A stretch of DNA of 10,493 nucleotides from NCBI GenBank assembly GCA_958446555.1, contig CAUCWU010000052.1:1-10493 (forward strand), read 5' to 3'. Position 1 is the first letter of the stretch; every line of letters starts with the position of its first letter. This stretch comes from an uncultured Lachnospiraceae bacterium (GTDB lineage Bacteria > Bacillota > Clostridia > Lachnospirales > Lachnospiraceae). A model generated the notes under the pieces. The model did no database searches, had not been told where the DNA came from, and worked only from the letters and a program-made list of their open reading frames with translations. Of this stretch, positions 6,611 through 10,493 are shown piece after piece. A program made the translations under genes and the position numbers.

Positions 6611-7040
6611 TATTTGCAGCTTTTATGCACGCTTCCGCATTATTACATATCTTTTTAAAGATCTGCTTACACAATGCAATTTCATCGTCTGTAAGCCCAT
6701 TAAACATATCGTTTGCAAACTGCTTTTGTACGCGTATGCCATCTTTTATTATATCATCTGCCGAATCCAAAAGATAAATTTCAACACGTTTTTTATTATT
6801 TTTATCTATCCTTCTTTCAATCAGCCCTTTTTCCTCAAGCACCTTAAGTGACGTAGATACATGAGATTTCGTTGACTTTCTGTATCTGACAATATCTGCT
6901 GCTGTGTTATGCTGTGGATTATTATATAGAAACATCAGTATATCATACTCCATCTGCCTAAGCTGATATTTTTCACATACGGATGACTTCAGAATCTCAT
7001 AATAACGTGTAATTCCTCTATGCTCATCACAAAAATACAT
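6588..7040 (-). CDS. MarR-family transcriptional regulator
   Basis: The 150-residue product has the MarR plan: an N-terminal dimerisation helix, a winged helix-turn-helix over about residues 28-92, and C-terminal dimerisation helices. Within it QLRQMEYDILMFLY leads into the helix-turn-helix. The recognition region is about 44-70 (STKSHVSTSLKVLEEKGLIE), and the basic wing ERRIDKNNKKRVEIYL spans 75-90. Such proteins bind short inverted repeats as dimers and usually repress, often being released by a small ligand. The ligand cannot be read from the sequence. An AGGAGG site lies six bases upstream of the ATG. It is divergent from the isoaspartyl dipeptidase gene, and candidate operators lie in the shared region, so control of itself and that neighbour is plausible. 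The neighbour is not a drug pump or detoxifying enzyme, as is often seen with MarR proteins. Confidence 0.9.
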   Translation of the reverse strand: MYFCDEHRGITRYYEILKSSVCEKYQLRQMEYDILMFLYNNPQHNTAADIVRYRKSTKSHVSTSLKVLEEKGLIERRIDKNNKKRVEIYLLDSADDIIKDGIRVQKQFANDMFNGLTDDEIALCKQIFKKICNNAEACIKAANNKVPAEK

Positions 7041-7058
7041 GTATGCCCTCCTTCTGTA

Positions 7059-7072
7059 GTTCTATTTTGAAC
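7059..7072. promoter_or_regulatory. Candidate operator overlapping the marR transcription start
   Basis: GTTC-N6-GAAC is a perfect four-base inverted repeat with a six-base centre. It starts right after the -10 box of the MarR promoter and covers the expected start near 7067. Position and symmetry suit an autoregulatory site, but the half-sites are short and chance cannot be excluded. Confidence 0.35.
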
Positions 7073-7073
7073 G

Positions 7074-7102
7074 ATTATAGTGTTTTTTTCTCTTCTTGTC
7101 AA
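7074..7102 (-). promoter_or_regulatory. Perfect-consensus promoter of the MarR gene
   Basis: On the minus strand TTGACA (7102-7097), a 17-base spacer and TATAAT (7079-7074) match the vegetative consensus exactly. Such a strong promoter in front of a regulator gene suggests that it is held down by repression. Confidence 0.85.
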
Positions 7103-7125
7103 TAAAAACATAACCACTTTTTCGT

Positions 7126-7153
7126 TTGCTCATCCTGTTTTGTGTGGTATACT
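7126..7153 (+). promoter_or_regulatory. Promoter of the isoaspartyl dipeptidase gene
   Basis: TATACT (7148-7153) is preceded by TG and one base, forming an extended -10. TTGCTC (7126-7131) is a partial -35 at 16 bases. Transcription would start near 7160. Confidence 0.6.
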
Positions 7154-7160
7154 ATTGGTA

Positions 7161-7174
7161 GCGAATTTGATCGC
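7161..7174. promoter_or_regulatory. Candidate operator at the dipeptidase transcription start
   Basis: GCGA-N6-TCGC has the same four-six-four geometry as the repeat at 7059-7072, but different half-sites. It lies at the expected first bases of the dipeptidase transcript. It could be a repressor site or a small hairpin in the leader. Evidence is limited to symmetry and position. Confidence 0.25.
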
Positions 7175-7206
7175 CAAAATAATTTTAGAAAGGTATTTAT
7201 AATAAT

Positions 7207-8352
7207 ATGATCAAACTAATTCAAAATATTGACATTTACGCACCAGAGCATCTTGGAAAAAAGGATGTACTTATCATTCACGATAAAATTGTAAAAATTG
7301 CAGATGCAGGCAGTCTGTCAATTCCTTCATATTTTCCAGAATCTGAGCAAATTGATGGAACAAATCTGATCCTCACACCTGGTTTCATTGACTGTCATGT
7401 TCATGTACTTGGAGGAGGCGGCGAAGGTGGATTTGCCAATCGTACACCAGAGGCCACCATGGAAGGGCTTACCAAATTTGGCGTGACAACTGTTGTTGGC
7501 TGTCTTGGCACTGACGGAATAGGGCGTGATATGTGTGCACTTGTCGCCAAAACAAAAGGGCTAAACGAGCAGGGAATATCTGCTTACTGTTACACTGGAA
7601 GTTATCAGGTTCCTGTTCGCACGCTGACCGACAGTATCCCAAAGGATATTATGATGATTCAGGAAATAATTGGAACAGGAGAAATTGCCATTTCAGACCA
7701 TCGCTCCTCCCAGCCAACCTTTGAAGAATTTACCCGTGTTGCAGCCGATACAAGACTCGGCGGAGTACTTTCTGGAAAAGCTGGAATCATTAACGTTCAT
7801 CTCGGTGATGGCTCACGAGGCATGGAGTTAATCAACCGTGTAATTGATGAGACAGAAATTCCTGCATCACAGTTTCTTCCTACTCACGTAAACCGAAACG
7901 AGGCACTTTTTTGCCAAGCCATCGAATATGCATTAAAGGGCGGTGCCGTTGACTTTACAGGAAACGAAGATATCGACTACTGGGAGACTATCCGCGATGA
8001 GGTGCGCGTATGCAAAGGAATCAAGCGTATGCTAAATGCAGGTGTCAATCCAAACCGTATCACAATCTCCTCCGATGGACAGGGAAGCCTGCCAATCTAC
8101 AATAAAAAAGGTGAATTTCAGGGAATGGGGGTCGGTCAGTCCAGCTGCCTGTTAAAGGAAGTAAAAGAATGCGTCTCCATGGAAAACATTCCACTAGAAA
8201 TCGCACTCTCCACAATCACCTCCAACCCTGCCGACATTCTTCATTTAAATAAAAAAGGAAGAGTTCAGGAAGGATATGATGCTGATCTTTGTATCTTAGA
8301 CAATAACTTGCAGCTTATCAAAGTCATTGCAAGAGGAAAGTCAATCTATTAA
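7207..8352 (+). CDS. iadA: Isoaspartyl (beta-aspartyl) dipeptidase, peptidase family M38
   Basis: The 381-residue product is an amidohydrolase that cleaves isoaspartyl dipeptides, which arise from damaged proteins, in the cytoplasm. It follows Escherichia coli IadA along its whole length. Conserved features are PGFIDCHVHVLGGGGEGG (His64, His66, Glu73), GSYQVP (Tyr133), ISDHRS (Arg166), INVHLGD (His198), PTHVNRN (His227, Arg230) and ISSDGQGS (Asp290). These correspond to the two-metal site and substrate pocket. The lysine that carries the bridging carbamate in E. coli (Lys162) aligns with Glu159 here (GTGEIAISDHR); a glutamate can bridge metals in other amidohydrolases, so activity is still likely. 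The ribosome binding site AGAAAGG lies 13 bases before the ATG, slightly far. The gene is divergent from the MarR gene and appears monocistronic. Confidence 0.93.
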   Translation: MIKLIQNIDIYAPEHLGKKDVLIIHDKIVKIADAGSLSIPSYFPESEQIDGTNLILTPGFIDCHVHVLGGGGEGGFANRTPEATMEGLTKFGVTTVVGCLGTDGIGRDMCALVAKTKGLNEQGISAYCYTGSYQVPVRTLTDSIPKDIMMIQEIIGTGEIAISDHRSSQPTFEEFTRVAADTRLGGVLSGKAGIINVHLGDGSRGMELINRVIDETEIPASQFLPTHVNRNEALFCQAIEYALKGGAVDFTGNEDIDYWETIRDEVRVCKGIKRMLNAGVNPNRITISSDGQGSLPIYNKKGEFQGMGVGQSSCLLKEVKECVSMENIPLEIALSTITSNPADILHLNKKGRVQEGYDADLCILDNNLQLIKVIARGKSIY

Positions 8353-8564
8353 ATTCTTTTTTTGATTTTTCTTATTTTTTAGTTTCTTTATTTCATTTGA
8401 TATGATACACTATCCCTTGCAAATTTCATTTATCTATGTTTGCAGTAAATGATGTTGGGGTCAAAAGGTATTTGCGGGTCCTAAGCTCAAAAACCTACTC
8501 GTGCAAGCACGAACGGCTTTTGGAGCTTTTGACCCTGGTATCATACAATTGTACTCTTTTGTTC
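8353..8564. other. Intergenic region between convergent dipeptidase and GH13 genes
   Basis: The first 50 bases are rich in T on the plus strand, but no hairpin precedes them, so I do not call a terminator for the dipeptidase gene. TGATATGAT at 8398-8406 resembles an extended -10 without a good -35 and could start a plus-strand transcript near 8413. The inverted-repeat element at 8449-8544 follows. TACAATTGTA at 8544-8553 is a perfect ten-base palindrome. I see no protein gene. Confidence 0.5.
8449..8544 (+). ncRNA. Structured inverted-repeat element, possible RNA or repeat
   Basis: The outer 19 bases (8449-8467) pair without a break to 8526-8544. Fifteen pairs are Watson-Crick, including GGGTCAAAAG with CTTTTGACCC. 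Four consecutive pairs in the middle (8454-8457 with 8536-8539) are G-U or U-G on the plus-strand RNA only; on the opposite strand they would be mismatches. Inside, CTCAAAAACC (8486-8495) pairs imperfectly with GGCTTTTGGAG (8515-8525). The tip is CGTGC-AA-GCACG (8500-8511). About 18 bases at 8468-8485 on the left side stay unpaired and contain a second GGGTC. No U-tract directly follows the stem on either strand, so it is not a standard terminator. It could be a 3' untranslated structure, a small RNA, or a copy of a dispersed repeat. The type given here is a working label. Confidence 0.45.
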
Positions 8565-10418
8565 TTATCGAACCTTCTTCAGCCACATATAGCCGTATGC
8601 TGGAATATTAACTCCAGCTGCCTCCATTAATGTTCCAGTTAAAAGATCACAGTACAGGCCGTCTCTCTCATTGATCCACGCTGTCTTATCAAATTCACTA
8701 AAGTTGAATAAACCATATATCTTATCGCCATCATAATAACGTCCGATACAAAGAATACTCTTATCCCATGTTTCAACAGTCCATGTATCCGCATTGCTCA
8801 TAAATGCCTTCTCAGATTTACGAAGCTTCTCTAAGCGATTTAACTGTCCAAAAATCTGACCCTGAAGTGTTGTTGGATCGTCACACTTTGCAGCCAACTC
8901 CCAATTCATCGCGCCGCGGTGAACATAGCGGGAATCTGGTTCCTTGTCCGGATCATCGCGATATGCATAATCGTTTAACTGTCCAATCTCATCTCCACTG
9001 TATAAAACTGGAATTCCAGACTGCATAAACATATATGCATGAAGCATAACATCCATTCGAATGGCCTTCTCAAGTGCCTCTTTATCATGCTGATAGCTTG
9101 CCTTCTCAATTCCACACATAGAAGCAGTCGTTCCACAAAATCTCGCATCACCTGTTACCGGATCTTCATTGTAGAGAACACCACGGCTGTTGCTGTAACC
9201 AGCATAGCCACGGAAATAGTCGTTCAGATACTGCTTATGAGCACGCTCCTCAATTCCTTCCTGTTTCAAAGTCGGAAAATCAAGTCCCCAGCCGATATCA
9301 TCATGGCAGCGCAGATAATTTAAGAATACATAATCCTTCGGCAGACGATTGACAATGTCAAGCTGCTTCTTTAACAGGCTGACATCTCTGGTCGCTACTG
9401 TATGCCATGTGGTTGCCATTGTCGTTACATTATAAAGCATATGACACTCTGGCTTCTCCACTGTTCCAAAATATGGAACAACCTTTTCCGGCTCCATTAC
9501 TACCTCACCCAAAAGCAAAATGCCAGGGCAAACAATCTCGCTGATCAGTCGCATCATGCGCACAATCGTGTGAACCTGCGGAAGGTTTCTGCAAGTTGTG
9601 TGGAGTTCCTTCCATATATATGGAACTGCATCGATACGGATAATATCAATTCCCTTGTTTGCAAGATAGAGGAAATTGTACATCATCTCATTGAAGACAA
9701 CCGGATTTCTATAATTCAAATCCCACTGATACGGATAAAAGGTTGTCATTACATAGTGGCCAATCTCTGGAAGCCAGGTGAAGTTTCCCGGTGCTGTTGT
9801 TGGGAATACCTGTGGAACCGTCTTCTCATACTCGGCTGGAATCACATCATTATCAAAGAAGAAATAACGATCCATGTATTCCTTCTCACCCTGGCGAGCC
9901 TTCTTTGCCCACTCATGATCCTCTGACGTATGATTCATAACAAAATCCATGCAGACGCTGATTCCCTTCTCATGGCAGGCACTCGTCAGATGTTCCAAAT
10001 CCTCTATCGTTCCTAAGTTTTCCTGCACCTTTCTAAAGTCAGCTACTGCATAGCCACCGTCAGATCTGCCTTTTGGCGTATCCAAAAATGGCATCAGATG
10101 AATATAGTTGACATTGTTCTTTTCCAGATAATCAAGCTTTCCCTGTACACCCTTCATGTTCTTGGCAAAATTGTCAATGTAGAACATCATGCCAAGCATA
10201 TCATTTTTCTTATACCAGTTTGGATCAGACTCACGCTTTGCATCAAGCTCCTTCAGCGTCTCATTTCTTTCCTGATAAAATGCCAGAAGCTTCTCACAAA
10301 GTTCTTCAAACATCTGATCATTTCCATATAATTCATTATACAGCCAATGAAGCTCACTCTTCCTTTTTTCAAAACGCTCAGTATAAATTTTTGTCATCTG
10401 TGTGTCGTTTTCTCCCAT
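8565..10418 (-). CDS. Amylosucrase-like glycoside hydrolase, family GH13
   Basis: The 617-residue enzyme matches the amylosucrase group (GH13 subfamily 4) from end to end: an N-terminal helical domain (about 1-75), a TIM barrel, and a C-terminal beta domain. Barrel motifs are LMPFLDTPKGRSDGGYAV (109-125), DFVMNHTSE (158-166), GIDIIRIDAVPYIWK (256-270, nucleophile Asp263), LLGEVVMEP (302-310, acid/base Glu305) and RCHDDIGWG (370-378, stabiliser Asp373). Asp120 and Arg497 correspond to the Asp144/Arg509 pair that locks the glucosyl ring of sucrose in Neisseria amylosucrase. Sucrose is thus the likely glucosyl donor, but hydrolase, transferase and polymerase activity cannot be told apart here. 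No signal peptide is visible, so it should act in the cytoplasm. I start at the ATG at 10418, with AAGGAG ten bases upstream. A TTG at 10439 would place the binding site inside the gene. Confidence 0.87.
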   Translation of the reverse strand: MGENDTQMTKIYTERFEKRKSELHWLYNELYGNDQMFEELCEKLLAFYQERNETLKELDAKRESDPNWYKKNDMLGMMFYIDNFAKNMKGVQGKLDYLEKNNVNYIHLMPFLDTPKGRSDGGYAVADFRKVQENLGTIEDLEHLTSACHEKGISVCMDFVMNHTSEDHEWAKKARQGEKEYMDRYFFFDNDVIPAEYEKTVPQVFPTTAPGNFTWLPEIGHYVMTTFYPYQWDLNYRNPVVFNEMMYNFLYLANKGIDIIRIDAVPYIWKELHTTCRNLPQVHTIVRMMRLISEIVCPGILLLGEVVMEPEKVVPYFGTVEKPECHMLYNVTTMATTWHTVATRDVSLLKKQLDIVNRLPKDYVFLNYLRCHDDIGWGLDFPTLKQEGIEERAHKQYLNDYFRGYAGYSNSRGVLYNEDPVTGDARFCGTTASMCGIEKASYQHDKEALEKAIRMDVMLHAYMFMQSGIPVLYSGDEIGQLNDYAYRDDPDKEPDSRYVHRGAMNWELAAKCDDPTTLQGQIFGQLNRLEKLRKSEKAFMSNADTWTVETWDKSILCIGRYYDGDKIYGLFNFSEFDKTAWINERDGLYCDLLTGTLMEAAGVNIPAYGYMWLKKVR

Positions 10419-10447
10419 GTCTTTATCTCTCCTTTTCAACTCTTCTT

Positions 10448-10492
10448 AAAAACAAAAGGGATCCAAAACCAAATTTAGTAGCGGACCCCTTT
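10448..10492 (-). terminator. Terminator-type hairpin upstream of the GH13 gene
   Basis: A ten-base stem (10455-10464 with 10483-10492, arms AAAGGGATCC and GGACCCCTTT) has one A-C mismatch on the plus strand that becomes U-G on the minus strand. Minus-strand transcripts continue into TTTTGTTTTTAAG, a good U-tract. Only about 18 bases separate it from the GH13 ribosome binding site, too few for a promoter. It is either the terminator of an upstream gene that is read through, or an attenuator in the GH13 leader. The upstream sequence lies outside the window. Confidence 0.65.
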
Positions 10493-10493
10493 C

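Noticed and set aside
8353..8398. T-rich tract after the dipeptidase gene as a terminator
   Set aside because: No stem precedes the T residues, so it does not qualify as a Rho-independent terminator.
10419..10439. TTG start of the GH13 gene at 10439
   Set aside because: It would encode the ribosome binding site of the ATG at 10418 and has none of its own.
10448..10493. T-box riboswitch in front of the GH13 gene
   Set aside because: The conserved T-box sequence of the antiterminator is not seen in the visible part, and a sugar enzyme would be an unusual target.

Overview
The window looks like chromosomal DNA of a low-GC, Gram-positive anaerobe. Clostridia, and most likely Lachnospiraceae, is my best guess. 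This rests on AGGAGG-type ribosome binding sites, AT-rich promoters (two match TTGACA-N17-TATAAT exactly), an iron-sulfur type cysteine desulfidase, and a fused ammonium channel/P-II protein. Seven protein genes are recognisable. There is no rRNA, tRNA, CRISPR array, insertion sequence or phage gene.

Layout, left to right. Positions 1-268 hold no convincing gene; they carry a leftward promoter that serves something beyond the edge, and a palindromic repeat (copy A). An L-cysteine desulfidase gene (minus strand, 269-1579) is divergent from a membrane-anchored glycerophosphodiester phosphodiesterase (plus, 1770-3623). That gene converges with glutamate racemase murI (minus, 3627-4421), with only three bases between the two stop codons. 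A 341-base gap follows, holding the murI promoter, a second copy of the palindromic repeat (copy B), and a perfect promoter with two large hairpins that form the leader of an Amt/P-II fusion gene (plus, 4763-6550). A MarR-type regulator (minus, 6588-7040) converges on the fusion gene; the MarR stop codon lies in the loop of the terminator. The regulator is divergent from an isoaspartyl dipeptidase gene (plus, 7207-8352). A 212-base gap holds a structured inverted-repeat element at 8449-8544. The last gene is an amylosucrase-like GH13 enzyme (minus, 8565-10418), preceded at the right edge by a terminator-type hairpin that leaves no room for a promoter.

The genes do not form one operon: nearly every neighbour pair is divergent or convergent and most have their own promoter. 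A loose theme is nitrogen and amino-acid metabolism: ammonium uptake and sensing, release of ammonia from cysteine, salvage of isoaspartyl peptides, and D-glutamate for peptidoglycan. The MarR regulator may control itself and the dipeptidase gene across their shared 166-base promoter region.

I did not find a clear new multi-gene system. The items that best merit a second look are the structured element at 8449-8544, whose strand-specific G-U pairs point to an RNA; the Amt/P-II leader, where a strong promoter runs straight into a terminator-like hairpin; the two related palindromes; and the hairpin in front of the GH13 gene.
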